In this document: in pieces, positions 51,079 to 62,019 of the stretch | Layout of the letters: each line of letters opens with the position of its first letter | Position numbering within the stretch: position 1 is the first letter of the stretch | DNA from: Halobacillus litoralis | GTDB taxonomy: Bacteria > Bacillota > Bacilli > Bacillales > Halobacillaceae | DNA: 64,000 nucleotides | Reading direction: 5' to 3' | Assembly (NCBI RefSeq): GCF_020524085.2 | Contig: NZ_CP129016.1 | Location: forward strand, 3,094,001 to 3,158,000 | Made by a program: the position numbers and the translations under genes | Notes under the pieces: model-generated | Databases searched by the model: none | The model's input: only the letters and a program-made list of their open reading frames with translations | Told to the model about the DNA's origin: nothing

Positions 51079-52227
51079 TTTTGTTGAGAACCGGCTGACG
51101 CTGAGAAGTAACCCCAGGGATGCAAGAGTCAGGGTTAAAGACGAGCCTCCATAGCTGATAAGAGGAAGCGTAATTCCTGTGACAGGTATGAGGCCTGTGA
51201 CCACACTAATATTGATCATGACCTGAATGCTGATCATTCCGACGATGCCAAGAGCAAGCAATGAGCCGAAAAGGTCCGGGGCAAGGAGACTTGCTCGGAT
51301 CCCTCTCCATAAAAGAATAAAGAAAAGACCAAGGACGAGTAATCCGCCAAGGAATCCAAGTTCTTCAGCAAGTACTGCAAAAATGAAATCCGTCTGAGGT
51401 TCGGGCAGGTAGAAAAACTTTTGCATACTGTTGCCTAAACCTAATCCCATTAAGCCACCAGGTCCGATCGCATATAAAGACTGGATGATCTGGAACCCCG
51501 CTCCTAAAGGGTCTTCCCATGGATGGAGGAATGCAGTGATTCTTTTTATACGATAAGGAGCAGAAGCGATCAATCCAACCATACCCGCTGCTCCTGCGCC
51601 GGCGATCCACATGAAATGACTGATCCGTGCCCCTGCTGTAAACAACATGACAAGGCATGTCCCTACCATAACGACACCTGTCCCTAAGTCAGGCTGAAGC
51701 ATGATGAGTGCGAACGGGAACAAAATTAATGCTAGAGCTGGCAGGAACCCCTGCTGGAAAGAGTTCATGAATTTTTGGCGCTCCGATAAAAAGCGTGCAA
51801 GAAATAGGATCAAACCGAGTTTCATAAATTCTGATGGCTGGATGCTGAACATTCCCACTCCGATCCAGCTACGTGCCCCTCCACGGACCATACCTACTCC
51901 CGGAATGAGAACGAGCACAAGGAATACCAGGCAAATGATCATTATCATCTTTGAATGACCATGCCATACATAGTATGGGATTCTTGATAACACCACCATG
52001 GCAATCAGACCAGCGGCAGCAAATAGAATCTGACGTTTGGCGTAAAACCAAGGATCATCAAACTTATATTCGGACCAGATGCTCGATGAACTGTAAACCA
52101 TCACGACCCCGATGATCAAAATTCCGAGTATGGCGGCAACCAACCATAAATCCGGCTTTTTTTTCTTCCATAGAAAAAGCCCTACCTCCCATCTAAGTGG
52201 AAAACAGGGCTTTAGCTTGTCGCACAA
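51076..52227 (-). CDS. spoVE: SEDS-family peptidoglycan glycosyltransferase SpoVE/FtsW
   Basis: Ten membrane segments and the SEDS motifs (YVWHGHSK, VRGGARSWIGVGMFSIQPSEFMK, partly, and QPDLGTG) identify the family; position after murD indicates SpoVE. The frame is open to an ATG at 52227, but the family N terminus starts at KKPDLWLVAAILG. A good ATG at 52171 (MEE...) with GGGAGG upstream is out of frame by one base because of a run of eight A (52158-52165 on the coding strand). With seven A the protein would be MEEKKPDLWLV..., 364 residues, close to the B. subtilis 366. Confidence 0.9.
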   Translation of the reverse strand: MCDKLKPCFPLRWEVGLFLWKKKKPDLWLVAAILGILIIGVVMVYSSSSIWSEYKFDDPWFYAKRQILFAAAGLIAMVVLSRIPYYVWHGHSKMIMIICLVFLVLVLIPGVGMVRGGARSWIGVGMFSIQPSEFMKLGLILFLARFLSERQKFMNSFQQGFLPALALILFPFALIMLQPDLGTGVVMVGTCLVMLFTAGARISHFMWIAGAGAAGMVGLIASAPYRIKRITAFLHPWEDPLGAGFQIIQSLYAIGPGGLMGLGLGNSMQKFFYLPEPQTDFIFAVLAEELGFLGGLLVLGLFFILLWRGIRASLLAPDLFGSLLALGIVGMISIQVMINISVVTGLIPVTGITLPLISYGGSSLTLTLASLGLLLSVSRFSTK

Positions 52228-52235
52228 AGCCCTTA

Positions 52236-53579
52236 TTAGAGCTTATGCACAGCTTGGATAAACATGTTGCCTCTTTCTTCAAAAGTACGATACTGATCCC
52301 AGCTCGCACAAGCAGGTGAGAGCAGAATAACGTCCTCTTCTTCTGAGTATTGGTATGCCTGATCGACGGCTTCCTGCATCGTTTCTACTTTGGTTACTTC
52401 CTCGATTCCAGCTTCAAGAGCCGTTTCACGTAATTGATCAGCGGTTTCTCCAAAAACAACCATGGCTTTGACACCTTTCATATGTGGGATCAGAGTTTCA
52501 AAACTCGTCCCCCGATCCAGACCACCCGCGAGCAGGATGACCGGATTCTCGAATGATTTCAACGCATAAGAGGTCGCTAATATATTCGTCGCCTTAGAGT
52601 CATTGTAAAATAAACGGCCGTTTGTTTTCGTGACGAATTGCAGGCGGTGTTCTACTCCGGCAAATGTTTTCAAGACCTCGACAATCGCCTCGTTGCGTAT
52701 TCCATTCACTTTAACCGCTGCAACGGCAGCCAGGATATTCTGAAGATTTTGTTCTCCCACTAATACAATGTCCTGTTTTTTCATGATCGGTTCGTTTTCA
52801 AAGTAAATAAACGTATCATCAGCCCAGGCGCCTTCGCCTTCCTTCTTGATTGAAAAAGGGACCAGCTTCGCTTTGACATCAGGTAAAAATCGGGCGATGC
52901 TCTCATCATCCGCATTGTAGACCAGTGTGTCTTCCGCCGTTTGGTTGGCCGTTATTTTCGCCTTCGCCTGATGATAATTTTCTAAGGTATGGTGATAATC
53001 CAGGTGTGCTTCATAGAGGTTGAGCCACACCGCAATCTCAGGGTGGAACTTTTCTGTTCCAAGCAATTGGAAGGATGAAAGTTCGGTCACCATCGTTTCA
53101 TTTGTATCCGTACTTCTTGCCACCTCACAAGAGACATGACCGATATTCCCTGCAAGCGAAACCTTTTGTTGATCCGCCTGAATCATTTCATGGATCAACG
53201 TCGTCGTTGTGGTCTTGCCGTTGGAGCCTGTAACGGCTACTAGTGGGCCCTCATGGAGAAAGCTCGCTAATTCCACTTCGGTAACGACTGGAATATTCCG
53301 TTTCTCAGCTTCTGCAATGACTGGGTTCTCATAAGGAATGCCTGGGTTTTTGACGAGGTAATCCACATCATCCAATACGGATAACGGGTGTCCTCCCGTG
53401 ATGACCTCTGCCCCTTTTTCTATCAGTTTACGCACCCCTGGGTCAGCCTGATCCGCTTTTAGATCATTAACTCGAACTTGGATGCCGCTGTCCAGGAACA
53501 ATTCAGCAGCTGCTGTACCACTTTTCGCAAGCCCTAATACGAGAACTTGTCTGTATGGAAAGTTTTTTAATGTCTTCAT
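52236..53579 (-). CDS. murD: UDP-N-acetylmuramoyl-L-alanine:D-glutamate ligase
   Basis: The 447-residue Mur ligase has the N-terminal UDP-binding [11 protein letters not shown], the ATP loop [14 protein letters not shown] and the central histidine region [11 protein letters not shown], with FYNDSKATN later. It adds D-glutamate to UDP-MurNAc-L-Ala. It overlaps mraY by four bases. Confidence 0.96.
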   Translation of the reverse strand: MKTLKNFPYRQVLVLGLAKSGTAAAELFLDSGIQVRVNDLKADQADPGVRKLIEKGAEVITGGHPLSVLDDVDYLVKNPGIPYENPVIAEAEKRNIPVVTEVELASFLHEGPLVAVTGSNGKTTTTTLIHEMIQADQQKVSLAGNIGHVSCEVARSTDTNETMVTELSSFQLLGTEKFHPEIAVWLNLYEAHLDYHHTLENYHQAKAKITANQTAEDTLVYNADDESIARFLPDVKAKLVPFSIKKEGEGAWADDTFIYFENEPIMKKQDIVLVGEQNLQNILAAVAAVKVNGIRNEAIVEVLKTFAGVEHRLQFVTKTNGRLFYNDSKATNILATSYALKSFENPVILLAGGLDRGTSFETLIPHMKGVKAMVVFGETADQLRETALEAGIEEVTKVETMQEAVDQAYQYSEEEDVILLSPACASWDQYRTFEERGNMFIQAVHKL

Positions 53580-54562
53580 CCGAACATCACCTCAATATAA
53601 ATGCCGATCACTGCAAAGACAAGTCCAACGGCCCAGAACGTCGTCACGACACGCCATTCGGACCAGCCCTTCAATTCATAATGGTGATGAAGCGGACTCA
53701 TCTTGAAGACACGTTTTCCTGTCGTCTTAAAAGAGATGACCTGAATGATGACAGACAGGGTTTCAAGGACGAACACACCGCCGATAATGACAAGAATAAG
53801 TTCAAGCTTCGTCAGGATGGCAATGATGGCAATCGCTCCACCTAAAGCAAGCGATCCTGTATCTCCCATGAAGACTTTAGCCGGATGAGCATTGAAGACA
53901 AGGAAACCAAGCAAGGCTCCGACAATAGCTAGAGAGAAAATGGTAATTTCTACATTCATCTGGCCTGTCCACGCTAAAATAGCGAATGCACCGAATGCGA
54001 TAGCAGCAGTACCCGCGAGCAGACCATCAAGCCCATCCGTCAGGTTCACAGCATTGGATGCACCGACGAGCATAAACAGAATCAACAGAGCATAACCCCA
54101 GCCAAGGTCTACTTCAAAGTTTGTGCCAGGAATACTGATATAGGTCGGGAAATCCGAATTTCTAAGAATAAAATAAACGACGAGCGCAATGACGATCTGC
54201 CCGAGCATTTTTTGCTTTGACGTGAGGCCCAAATTCCTTTTCATTGCCACTTTAATATAATCATCCAGGAACCCGAGCAGCCCATACCCGACTAATACAA
54301 ATAATACGAGGAACATTTGTGTGTTCCCAGTGTCCGGGGTGAACCAAAAGGATGCAAGGATGGTGGTGATGACCACCGCTACAATGATCATCACCCCACC
54401 CATTGTCGGGGTTCCCGATTTTTTCTGATGGGATTCAGGTCCCTCATCCCTAATTGCCTGACCGAACTTCAACCTTCTCAAAAAAGGGATGATCATCGGC
54501 GAGATCACAACAGTGATTGCGAATGAAATAGCCATAGTGATTAGTAGTATGTATTCGTTCAT
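53576..54562 (-). CDS. mraY: Phospho-MurNAc-pentapeptide transferase
   Basis: The 328-residue protein has ten membrane segments and the MraY motifs [29 protein letters not shown] and the C-terminal [11 protein letters not shown]. It makes lipid I at the membrane. Confidence 0.97.
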   Translation of the reverse strand: MNEYILLITMAISFAITVVISPMIIPFLRRLKFGQAIRDEGPESHQKKSGTPTMGGVMIIVAVVITTILASFWFTPDTGNTQMFLVLFVLVGYGLLGFLDDYIKVAMKRNLGLTSKQKMLGQIVIALVVYFILRNSDFPTYISIPGTNFEVDLGWGYALLILFMLVGASNAVNLTDGLDGLLAGTAAIAFGAFAILAWTGQMNVEITIFSLAIVGALLGFLVFNAHPAKVFMGDTGSLALGGAIAIIAILTKLELILVIIGGVFVLETLSVIIQVISFKTTGKRVFKMSPLHHHYELKGWSEWRVVTTFWAVGLVFAVIGIYIEVMFG

Positions 54563-54601
54563 GTTTAGTTCTCCTCCTTTTCCATCATCATCGCCTATCG
54601 A

Positions 54602-55960
54602 TCAATCCACGAGATTTTCAAGTAATTCTTCTAGTTTCATTCCTCTGGAAGCTTTGATGAGTACGACGGTGTCCGCTGTTAATCCTTGACGGACGTGATG
54701 ACTTAACGTTTGTTTGTCTGTAAAGTGATGCGTTTCAATGGACGGATATTGATTCTGTACGGCATCCGTGATGGCCTTGGAATCTTGACCGATCGTATAA
54801 ACCGCTTGAATCTTCTCATCAATGGCAGCGGCTACACTCTTGTGAAGCGATTCTGATTGTTCTCCTAACTCGAACATATCACCTAATATTAACACTTTCC
54901 TGCTTTTAGATGTCAATTGACTGACAACTTCAATGATTGCTTTCATTGAAGTCGGGGAAGCATTGTAGGCATCATTAATGATCAAGGAACCCTTTTGGCC
55001 CTCATGTTTTTCAAAACGCATGCCAGACATTTGCAGCTGCTGGAACCCTTGCTGGATCTCTTGTGAAGATAAACCTAAGCGTTCGGCAAGAGCAATGACG
55101 TATGTAGCATTTTTCACATTGTGTTTCCCGGCCATAGGCAATTCAAAAGACTGCCCACCGACTCTAAACGTACTGCTCTCATCTGTCAATTGAAGAATCT
55201 CAGCTTGATAGTCAAGGGTGTTACCAAAGCCACAAGTAACCGTCCAGTTTTTAGACTTTTGTTCTTGCAATAATGGCTCATCTCCATCAAGAATTAAGGC
55301 CCCTTCTTTAGAAAGACCTTCTGTGATCTCAAGCTTCGCCCCTGCGATTCCTTCTCTGGAACCGAGATTCTCGATATGGGACTCTCCAATGTTGGTTATG
55401 ATGGCATAGTTTGGTTCAGCAAGCCTTGATAAAACGGAAATTTCCCCCGCACGATCCATTCCCATTTCCAGAACAACTGCTTCTGTTTCTGGATCCATGG
55501 CAAGGACAGTGAGAGGGAGGCCGATATGATTATTAAAATTACCAGCGGTCTTATGTGTTTTATATTTGATTTGCAGGACGGATGCTGCCAGATCTTTGGT
55601 TGTCGTTTTTCCATTTGAGCCGGTGACTCCGACGACAACTGGATCTACTTTTTTCAAGTAATAGGACGCCAATTGCTGAAGAGCCTTTGTTGTGTCTTCC
55701 ACAAAAAAGACAGGGAAGTCCGTAGGTGTCAGCTTCGGCAAAGGCTGATCTTCCTGCCATAGCGTTGCGACCGCTCCCTGTTTAATCGCATCTCCAAGAA
55801 AATTGTGCGCATCGAAATTCTCACCCACGATCGGGACGAACAAGCTTTGCTTGGCTATTTTTCGACTGTCAGTCATCACAGACCTGAGGTGGATCTGATC
55901 CGATGCGGCTCCTTGTTTTTTCGGAAAAAGTTTTGTAAGTTCATTGACTTCTAAATTCAT
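54602..55960 (-). CDS. murF: UDP-MurNAc-tripeptide:D-alanyl-D-alanine ligase
   Basis: The 452-residue Mur ligase has [25 protein letters not shown] and NDAYNASPTSM. It adds D-Ala-D-Ala to the stem peptide. In B. subtilis murF is elsewhere (with ddl); here it lies between murE and mraY, as in many other bacteria. It overlaps murE by four bases. Confidence 0.95.
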   Translation of the reverse strand: MNLEVNELTKLFPKKQGAASDQIHLRSVMTDSRKIAKQSLFVPIVGENFDAHNFLGDAIKQGAVATLWQEDQPLPKLTPTDFPVFFVEDTTKALQQLASYYLKKVDPVVVGVTGSNGKTTTKDLAASVLQIKYKTHKTAGNFNNHIGLPLTVLAMDPETEAVVLEMGMDRAGEISVLSRLAEPNYAIITNIGESHIENLGSREGIAGAKLEITEGLSKEGALILDGDEPLLQEQKSKNWTVTCGFGNTLDYQAEILQLTDESSTFRVGGQSFELPMAGKHNVKNATYVIALAERLGLSSQEIQQGFQQLQMSGMRFEKHEGQKGSLIINDAYNASPTSMKAIIEVVSQLTSKSRKVLILGDMFELGEQSESLHKSVAAAIDEKIQAVYTIGQDSKAITDAVQNQYPSIETHHFTDKQTLSHHVRQGLTADTVVLIKASRGMKLEELLENLVD

Positions 55961-57432
55961 GATGGATGCTCCTTCATCTCTCTTAATATCGTACGGGCCA
56001 CCTCACAATCATCAAAATGATGGCGGATGCCTTTGATTTCCTGATACGTTTCATGGCCTTTTCCTGCAATCAGAACAATATCTCCTGTTTTTGCATGATG
56101 TAGTGCGTATTTAATGGCCTCTTTTCGATCCTCAATCTGTTTATAACGCCCTTTTACATGGGCGGTCATATCTCTGAAAATCTGTTTAGGGTCCTCTGTA
56201 CGCGGGTTATCATTGGTAAATATGATCCGGTCTGCATAATCGACGCTTACCTTCGCCATCTCAGGACGTTTGCTGCGATCACGGTCCCCTCCGCATCCGA
56301 CGACAACCGTGATGGTCCCTTTGCATAGATCCCGGAGCGTTTGCAAAACGTTCTTCAAGGAATCTGGAGTATGGGCATAGTCCACGACAACACCGAAGCC
56401 CTGCCCTTCTCTTACAGGTTCGAATCTCCCTTTTACACCTTTAGTCTGTTGAAAGGATCGCTGAATCGTCTCTAGAGGCACGCCTGATAGGATAGCGGCA
56501 CTCGCTGCAGCCAGCATATTATAAATACTGAACAGCCCCATCAATGGACTCTTTATGAAAACCGAACCGATGGGAGTGGTCATAATAAAGGCGGTACCCG
56601 TTTCGGTCATCGTGTATTCCTCTGCTTTTACATCTGCCTGTTCAAAAATGCCATAAGTCAGCAATCCTTGAGAAGTAGAGCGGATGAATTTCTTCGCCTG
56701 AGGGGAGTCATTATTGATGACCGCGAATTTCTCACGTTCCTTATTATACCCATTCCCTAATTGCGCGAACAATAGGGACTTTGCACGAAGATAATCATCA
56801 AAATTTTCATGATAATCCAGATGATCCTGGGTTAAATTTGTAAACACGGCAATATCAAAATCACAGCCATACACCCTGCCTTGATCGAGGGCATGGGAAG
56901 ATACCTCCATAATCGCATGGTCGACGCCCGCCGCATGCATCTTATGAAAATAGCGCTGCAAGGTAAGAGCGTCCGGTGTCGTGTTTTTCACCGGGAACGT
57001 CTCCCCCGCTATATTCACCTGAATTGTTCCGATGATTCCGGTCTTCTTTTTATGCTGTTGGAAGATTTCCTCCAGTAAATAGGTTATGGTCGTTTTGCCA
57101 TTCGTTCCGGTCACTCCGATAACGTGGAGAGACTCTGAAGGGCACCCATAAAGAGCAGCAGCTCCCATAGCAATTGCTCTTGAAGTATCATTCACAAGGA
57201 CGACAGGAACAGAGACAGCCACCTCTTCTTCAGCAATGACAGCCACTGCCCCTCTTTCCACTGCGCCCTTCGCAAACCGGTGCCCATCGACATCCACGCC
57301 GCGCAGGCAGACAAATACATCGCCAGGCTCCGTCGTCCTGGAATCCATGGAGAGCCCTTTAATGTGGAGATCTGTCACAGATTTCGTCACTTTATAAAAA
57401 GGAATATATCGCAAGAGTTTCTTCATTTTCAT
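55957..57432 (-). CDS. murE: UDP-MurNAc-L-alanyl-D-glutamate:meso-diaminopimelate ligase
   Basis: The protein is about 491 residues, with VTGTNGKTTITYLLE, the meso-DAP recognition motif NPRTEDP (DNPR type), and AGKGHETYQEI. The DNPR motif indicates meso-diaminopimelate rather than lysine or ornithine in position 3 of the wall peptide. ATG 57432 follows AAGGGTGA; GTG 57441 is also in frame. Confidence 0.95.
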   Translation of the reverse strand: MKMKKLLRYIPFYKVTKSVTDLHIKGLSMDSRTTEPGDVFVCLRGVDVDGHRFAKGAVERGAVAVIAEEEVAVSVPVVLVNDTSRAIAMGAAALYGCPSESLHVIGVTGTNGKTTITYLLEEIFQQHKKKTGIIGTIQVNIAGETFPVKNTTPDALTLQRYFHKMHAAGVDHAIMEVSSHALDQGRVYGCDFDIAVFTNLTQDHLDYHENFDDYLRAKSLLFAQLGNGYNKEREKFAVINNDSPQAKKFIRSTSQGLLTYGIFEQADVKAEEYTMTETGTAFIMTTPIGSVFIKSPLMGLFSIYNMLAAASAAILSGVPLETIQRSFQQTKGVKGRFEPVREGQGFGVVVDYAHTPDSLKNVLQTLRDLCKGTITVVVGCGGDRDRSKRPEMAKVSVDYADRIIFTNDNPRTEDPKQIFRDMTAHVKGRYKQIEDRKEAIKYALHHAKTGDIVLIAGKGHETYQEIKGIRHHFDDCEVARTILREMKEHPS

Positions 57433-57480
57433 ATGTGTCACCCTTACCTGCTCACAAGTTTTATTATACCAAACATGGGT

Positions 57481-59403
57481 TTAATTCCCTAGATACACAC
57501 GAATGGTCGAACCACTTGGCACTTTGACACCGGCTTCAGGCGCCTGTGTAATCACTTTAGATCCAGTTCCACTGACTTCCACTTCCAAATTCAAGAGCAT
57601 TTGATTTAACTCTTTTTTCTCCATCCCTGTCACATCCGGAATTTCTACTAACGGTTCATCCGGCCAGGAATATTCTTTTTCCAACCCATCTTTCCTAGGT
57701 TCCACTCCTAAGGCGCGTAAACTGTCGCCCATGATATTCCCGACAATCGGGGCAGCGACGACGCCACCGAACTGAACGGTATTTTTCGGGTTATCGATGG
57801 CAAGATATACGACTAGTTCAGGATCATCGGCTGGAGCAAATCCGATGAAGGATACGATGTGGTTATTTTCCATGTATCTGCCGTCTGGACCGACTTTTTG
57901 AGCGGTACCGGTCTTCCCACCGACACGATACCCTTCCACATATGCCCCTCTTCCTGTTCCTTTTGCTACAACACTTTCAAGAGCACGTCGTATTTCTGCC
58001 GATGTTTCTTCAGAGATGATTCTCTCTTTCAACTTCGGTTCATTTTTTTCTAACGTTTCACCAGTGGTTGGATCGAGCCACGCTTCCTGAATATAAGGCT
58101 CGTAATAATACCCCCCATTCACTGCTGCTGCGACAGCCATGACCTGCTGGATTGGTGTGACGGATACCCCTTGTCCGAAGGCTGTCGTCGCCTGCTCTAC
58201 AGGACCGACGTTTTCCGGTTTAAACAGGATTCCTTTTCCCTCTCCTTCAAGGTCGATACCAGTCTTCTCACCGAAGCCGAACCGATCGATATATTCAAAA
58301 AGCTTCTCTGTACCAAGGCGCTGACCGAGGGTGACAAACCCAGGGTTACAGGAGTTTTGTACAACTTCCAGAAAGGTCTGATCCCCGTGCCCGCCACGCT
58401 TCCAACAACGAAGAGTCGCTCCGTCTACTTTAATCGACCCCGAGTCGTGGAAGTGTTCGTCATCAAGGTCGACAAGATCCTCTTCCAGAGCTGCAGCAAG
58501 GGTGATAATTTTAAAAGTGGAACCAGGCTCGTACGTACTCCACACAGGTAAATTCCGGTTATAGACTTCCGGTTTCACTTCTTGATAATTAGCCGGGTCA
58601 AAGTTAGGACGAGTAGCCATTCCCACAACTTTCCCTGTATCTGGATCGACGGCTAGCGCGACCGCTCCATCAGGGTTGTATTTGGCCTGTGCGATATCAA
58701 GCTCGCGTTCTATGATGGACTGGACTTTGTAGTCGATCGTCAATTGCAGGTCTTTTCCATCGACGGGAGGTTTATAGATATCCGCCATGTCAGGCATACG
58801 TTTCCCTTTGGCATCTGAGAAAAAGGATAACGCTCCTTTCTCCCCCTTCAATTCCTCGTCATAATACGCTTCTAGACCGAGCAATCCTTGATTATCAATA
58901 CCACTGAAGCCAAGCACATGGGATAGGAAAGATCCGTGAGGGTAATATCTCTCTGAATCCTCCGCAATGTACACGCCTGGCATCTGTAAAGACTGAATCG
59001 CTTCTGCCTGTTCCTCACTGATCTTACGCCCTTCTGGATGAATTCTTTCAATAGAAGTCACTTTCGTCACGTGAGAATAGGCTTTTTCTACACTCATGTC
59101 CAAAATCTGTGCAAGGTTTTGAGCTGTCTTATCCGCATCCTTCACTTGTCTCGGGACGACCATGACAGTCGGTGCAGATTGGTTTCCGACGAGCACTTCG
59201 CCATTAGTATCGAGAATCTTCCCGCGTTCAGGTTCGAATGTAATATCCCTGCTCCAAGATTCCTCCGCTTTGGAAATTAGGAAGTCACTTAGAAAAAACT
59301 GGACATACCCGAGCCTCCCTGCGATGACAAAAAAAATAACCATTCCAACAAGAAAGACAGCGACTAATCGTTTCTTTACGACCACTTGTGATACTCGTCT
59401 CAT
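57481..59403 (-). CDS. spoVD: Sporulation-specific penicillin-binding protein SpoVD
   Basis: The 640-residue class B PBP has a membrane anchor (about 9-30), a dimerisation domain, the transpeptidase motifs STFK, SCN and KTGTAQ, and one C-terminal PASTA domain. Similarity to B. subtilis SpoVD is high along the whole length. It cross-links spore cortex peptidoglycan together with SpoVE, which is encoded downstream in the same cluster. Confidence 0.95.
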   Translation of the reverse strand: MRRVSQVVVKKRLVAVFLVGMVIFFVIAGRLGYVQFFLSDFLISKAEESWSRDITFEPERGKILDTNGEVLVGNQSAPTVMVVPRQVKDADKTAQNLAQILDMSVEKAYSHVTKVTSIERIHPEGRKISEEQAEAIQSLQMPGVYIAEDSERYYPHGSFLSHVLGFSGIDNQGLLGLEAYYDEELKGEKGALSFFSDAKGKRMPDMADIYKPPVDGKDLQLTIDYKVQSIIERELDIAQAKYNPDGAVALAVDPDTGKVVGMATRPNFDPANYQEVKPEVYNRNLPVWSTYEPGSTFKIITLAAALEEDLVDLDDEHFHDSGSIKVDGATLRCWKRGGHGDQTFLEVVQNSCNPGFVTLGQRLGTEKLFEYIDRFGFGEKTGIDLEGEGKGILFKPENVGPVEQATTAFGQGVSVTPIQQVMAVAAAVNGGYYYEPYIQEAWLDPTTGETLEKNEPKLKERIISEETSAEIRRALESVVAKGTGRGAYVEGYRVGGKTGTAQKVGPDGRYMENNHIVSFIGFAPADDPELVVYLAIDNPKNTVQFGGVVAAPIVGNIMGDSLRALGVEPRKDGLEKEYSWPDEPLVEIPDVTGMEKKELNQMLLNLEVEVSGTGSKVITQAPEAGVKVPSGSTIRVYLGN

Positions 59404-59490
59404 CTTAATAACTCCTTTTTGAAGTCAGTAGAGTCAGCTTGTATCACTATATGCAATCTAGAAACGATTAGAACACTGCCCGGAATGGTG

Positions 59491-61593
59491 TCACTCCTCT
59501 CTTGGAGGAGCTAATTCTACGACTAAATAGCCGCCTTCTTTTATGCTGGATCCTTCAGGGATGCTTTGCTTTTGTACAAAGCCGTTCCCCATCGTCTCGA
59601 TATTCAGGTTGAAATGTTTCACAAGTCTATGCACATCTCGAGCTGAATAACCGGTCAAGTCAGGCATGGTCGGTTTGTCCGTAATGACCATGACCCTTTG
59701 ATTCTCTACAACTTTTGAGTCTGGCTGTGGAAGAACAGCTGTCACCTCGCCACCGTTACCAATGACTTCTACACTCGTGAACGTTTGTTTCAGCTCCTCT
59801 TTTGCCGTAGACGTACCTTTTCCTATTACATCCGGAATGGTCAACGGTGAAATCGATTCATCCAATTCCTTATCCGGTTGAATATCCATGTAATGAAGAC
59901 TGTTTTCAAGTACGGTCCTGGTAATGTAAGAAACAGGTTCAGAACCTAACTCCGTAACTTCCAGGTCCGGCTGCTGAACAGCGACATACATGAGAAGTTC
60001 AGGATCCTCCTTGGGAGCCATCCCCATGAAGGAGAAGATGTAGTTATTACGCCCCGTCAAATAACGCCCGTTCTCAATCATCTGAGCGGTACCTGTCTTG
60101 CCTGCGAGCGTGTAATCATCCAATTTGAACGATTGTGCGGTTCCTTGTTCAGACGTAACAACTGTACCCATAAGGTCACGCACTTGTTTGGCTGTGCTTT
60201 CAGAAATTGGCTGTCCAATTTCTTCGGATTTGTTTTCCTTCAATACTTCTCCTGTTTCACTCGAGGTGATTTTAGACAGCATATAAGGGCGCATCATCTT
60301 GCCATCGTTGGCGACGGATGTTGCTGCCGTCATCAATTGGATAGCTGTAAATGTGGAACCTTGTCCAAAAGAAGTCGTCGCCTGTTCAGACGGCTTATTA
60401 AAAACAAAGCGGCCATTTTTCTCATTCGGAAGATCGATCCCTGTCTTCTCATCAAAATGAAAATCGGTCAAATATTTTCGTAGTTTCGTAGGTCCTAGAA
60501 CCTCAAGAGCTATTTTTGATGAGGCCACATTTGAGGAGCGTTGAAAGCCTTCGTCATAAGAAATAGGCCCCCAGCCTTCGCCATTATTATGGTCCCCTAT
60601 CGTATGACCTGGTACTTTGTATGTGCCTGATTTGAACATATCGCTTCCTTTATACACACCTTCTTCGATCGCAGCTGCCCACGTGAAAATTTTCATCGTG
60701 GAACCAGGCTCGAACGTGTAGGAGACAATGTCGTTGTACCAATTATCAACGTCCCCGATATTGTTCGGGTTATAACTCGGACGGTTACTCATCGCTAAAA
60801 TCTCACCGGTATCCGGATCCATGACCGCTGCCATAATCTTTTCAGGACTATACTGTTCATCCACCTGTGATAGAGCATCTTCCAAGAACGTTTGAATCTT
60901 CTGGTCTATTGTCAAATGGACATCGTTCCCGTTTTCGGGTTCTGTCATCACTTCGTTCGGATCTAACAGTTTCGTTCCGTACTTGTCCCGTTCATAACTG
61001 ATCTTCCCCTTTTCTTCCTGCAGATGTTCTTCCATCTGCTTCTCAATCCCTGTCACGCCGTTGATGTTTCCATCCTGGCTGCGGGCGAAGCCAATGACAT
61101 GGGAAGCAAATTTCCCATTAGGGTAATACCGTTTCGACTCTTGTTTGAAGGCAATGCCATTCAACTCAAGCTCTTCAATTTCATCTCTCGTCTCTTGGGA
61201 GATAGAACGTCCACTGGAACCGAATTCGACTTGGAAACGTTCATTTTCCTGACCTTCCTCGATCGTTTTTCTAATTTCACTTGCTTCCATATCCAGGAGT
61301 GGAGCCAGTTTATCTGCTGTCTCACTTGCATCCGTAACGTGTCTCGGTGGATCGAGGTTAACGGAATACTCCGGGTCTACGATGGCATAAATTCTATAAG
61401 TAGGCCGATCATAGGCAAGCACCATGCCATTTTTATCATAGATTTTCCCTCTGTCTGCATCGATTTCATAAGAGCTTGTCCGGATGTCTTCCGCCCATTT
61501 TTGCAAATCGACACCTTCCACTGTCTCTGCTGTCTCAATATAAATGAAACGCCCCGCAATGATGAAAAATACAATCGCAAAGGCGACCATCAA
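59491..61593 (-). CDS. pbpB: Division penicillin-binding protein 2B (PbpB), start displaced by an A-run
   Basis: The class B PBP has a membrane segment, the motifs STMK, SSN and KTGTAQ, and two C-terminal PASTA domains (about 570-700). As read, the first usable start is TTG 61593. A better start, ATG 61630, begins MKKSNNNKSSAFLMVAFAI, quoted once corrected, but ATG is followed by eight A instead of seven, which shifts the frame to a stop. With seven A the protein would have 712 residues, like B. subtilis PbpB (716). It builds septal wall. Confidence 0.93.
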   Translation of the reverse strand: MMVAFAIVFFIIAGRFIYIETAETVEGVDLQKWAEDIRTSSYEIDADRGKIYDKNGMVLAYDRPTYRIYAIVDPEYSVNLDPPRHVTDASETADKLAPLLDMEASEIRKTIEEGQENERFQVEFGSSGRSISQETRDEIEELELNGIAFKQESKRYYPNGKFASHVIGFARSQDGNINGVTGIEKQMEEHLQEEKGKISYERDKYGTKLLDPNEVMTEPENGNDVHLTIDQKIQTFLEDALSQVDEQYSPEKIMAAVMDPDTGEILAMSNRPSYNPNNIGDVDNWYNDIVSYTFEPGSTMKIFTWAAAIEEGVYKGSDMFKSGTYKVPGHTIGDHNNGEGWGPISYDEGFQRSSNVASSKIALEVLGPTKLRKYLTDFHFDEKTGIDLPNEKNGRFVFNKPSEQATTSFGQGSTFTAIQLMTAATSVANDGKMMRPYMLSKITSSETGEVLKENKSEEIGQPISESTAKQVRDLMGTVVTSEQGTAQSFKLDDYTLAGKTGTAQMIENGRYLTGRNNYIFSFMGMAPKEDPELLMYVAVQQPDLEVTELGSEPVSYITRTVLENSLHYMDIQPDKELDESISPLTIPDVIGKGTSTAKEELKQTFTSVEVIGNGGEVTAVLPQPDSKVVENQRVMVITDKPTMPDLTGYSARDVHRLVKHFNLNIETMGNGFVQKQSIPEGSSIKEGGYLVVELAPPREE

Positions 61594-61647
61594 AAATGCG
61601 GAGCTTTTATTATTGTTGCTTTTTTTTCATTAGGAAATCACCAGCCG

Positions 61648-62019
61648 TTACTCGTTATTGATTTTACCGGCTTGCTTCACTTGTGCATTTTGGATATTCA
61701 ACCCATTTTCTTTAGCAATGCTCAAAATCCGATCCGGGTTACTGAGTTCTTTCACCTGATAAGCAAGGTTTTCGTTGAGAGACGCCTGTTGTTGGATCTC
61801 TTGTTCAAGCCCGCGGATATCACGGTTGATCGTATCTGTTTGAGCAGATGTCTGCACTAAAAACACCGACGCTGCAAGCACTGCAGTCGTGGCAAACGAA
61901 TAGAGGAACTTCTCCCCTGTACTAATCCATTTCTTCTTTTTATGTACCTTTACTTTCGCCTGTTTTTGTCTTTCAGGCTGCTGTAAAGGCTGCTGTTTTC
62001 TAATCTGTTCAGCACTCAT
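61648..62019 (-). CDS. ftsL: Cell-division protein FtsL
   Basis: The protein is about 123 residues. It has a basic cytoplasmic N terminus, one membrane span (about 40-62) and a periplasm-facing coiled coil ending [17 protein letters not shown]. It pairs with DivIC and stabilises PbpB. ATG 62019 overlaps the rsmH stop by four bases; GGTGG lies eight bases upstream. Confidence 0.93.
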   Translation of the reverse strand: MSAEQIRKQQPLQQPERQKQAKVKVHKKKKWISTGEKFLYSFATTAVLAASVFLVQTSAQTDTINRDIRGLEQEIQQQASLNENLAYQVKELSNPDRILSIAKENGLNIQNAQVKQAGKINNE

